From: VXNE01 sp965217825 | GTDB lineage: Bacteria > Pseudomonadota > Gammaproteobacteria > Pseudomonadales > Azotimanducaceae | Length of the DNA stretch: 64,000 nucleotides | Direction of reading: 5' to 3' | Assembly: GCA_965217825.1 (NCBI GenBank) | Contig: OZ244571.1 | Location: 2,604,001-2,668,000 of the forward strand | Made by a program: the position numbers and the translations under genes | Notes under the pieces: model-generated | What the model saw: only the letters and a program-made list of their open reading frames with translations | What the model was told of the DNA's origin: nothing | The model's database searches: none | Part shown: in pieces, positions 63,905-64,000 of the stretch | Numbering within the stretch: position 1 is the stretch's first letter | How the letters are laid out: each line of letters begins with the position of its first letter

Positions 63905-64000
63905 GCGAAATAGCCTTCATCCAATTGGCCAAGGAATTCCTCCACAACTTGGCCGCCCGCCTCCGTCTGCAAAAGTTCCATCGCGCTGATGCCGCCGAAG
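63901..64000 (-). CDS. Xre/MbcA/ParS-type antitoxin, partial (start outside window)
   Basis: The last 32 residues read FGGISAMELLQTEAGGQVVE, then EFLGQLDEGYFA, the DUF2384 C-terminus seen in the antitoxin at 17582-18046. It overlaps the RES gene start by two bases. The rest of the gene is beyond the right edge of the window. Confidence 0.8.
   Translation of the reverse strand, partial: FGGISAMELLQTEAGGQVVEEFLGQLDEGYFA

Overview
The window is high-GC DNA with long contiguous coding stretches, starts that include many GTG and TTG codons, TonB-dependent receptors, an STN/FecR/ECF-sigma signalling set, outer-membrane beta-barrels, lipoproteins and a twin-arginine exported GH109 enzyme. This points to a Gram-negative bacterium, most likely a gammaproteobacterium. 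The genus cannot be read from the sequence. Insertion sequences, their remnants, toxin-antitoxin genes and broken genes are very frequent, as expected for an accessory region or a genome under relaxed selection.

Region 1 (1-9 kb) is mostly intact metabolism: the end of a giant outer-membrane protein, an SDR dehydrogenase and a transaldolase in one operon, a GH109-type glycosidase, a sulfatase, a DUF2059 protein and two small membrane proteins. Region 2 (9-10.1 kb) is a junction of remnants: a gene with an in-frame stop, an IS630 transposase tail, half of a MITE, a lone type I-E-like CRISPR repeat and a response-regulator stub. Region 3 (10.1-17.1 kb, minus strand) is a FecI-FecR-FecA-like operon (ECF sigma, anti-sigma, STN-TonB receptor) followed by an FG-GAP/DsbD-alpha fusion. 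An IS remnant abuts the sigma gene.

Region 4 (17.5-36.6 kb) is a mobile, rearranged zone. It holds an intact Xre-RES toxin pair, a UPF0178 protein, a MITE abutting an IS1182 element, a broken HigBA pair, and a leucine-rich-repeat lipoprotein gene present twice. The right copy is intact. The left copy is broken by IS630, by an ISNCY-like element and by a one-base frameshift. A metallo-beta-lactamase-fold gene is split between 23.8 kb and 30.5 kb by this material. Its C-terminal half is followed by an 88-residue protein and a HEPN protein. A tRNA-Ser(GGA) and a P4-type integrase also lie here.

Region 5 (36.7-51.4 kb) holds an ankyrin-repeat protein, a deleted TonB receptor, decayed Lrp/AsnC and VOC genes in front of fahA-maiA (the last tyrosine/homogentisate catabolism steps), a kinase-like APH protein, a histidine phosphatase, an RlmL-like methyltransferase, a PhyH dioxygenase, a broken steroid-5-alpha-reductase-like gene and a YdbS/YdbT PH-domain pair.

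Region 6 (51.4-64 kb) resembles a decaying defence or toxin-antitoxin island. It has fused stubs of DUF3800 and restriction-endonuclease genes, a ParE/HigB-like pair, a second identical IS630 copy that cuts the end of a CBS-HEPN gene, a convergent TcmP/DUF5131 pair, BrnT/BrnA-like genes, a frameshifted nucleotide-binding-like gene, DUF2188, a nucleoside hydrolase, an internally deleted Stf0 sulfotransferase and a frameshifted RES toxin with its antitoxin at the window edge. The best candidates for an under-described system are the MBL-88aa-HEPN trio, the CBS-HEPN protein and the TcmP/DUF5131 module. All functional statements here are inference from sequence only.
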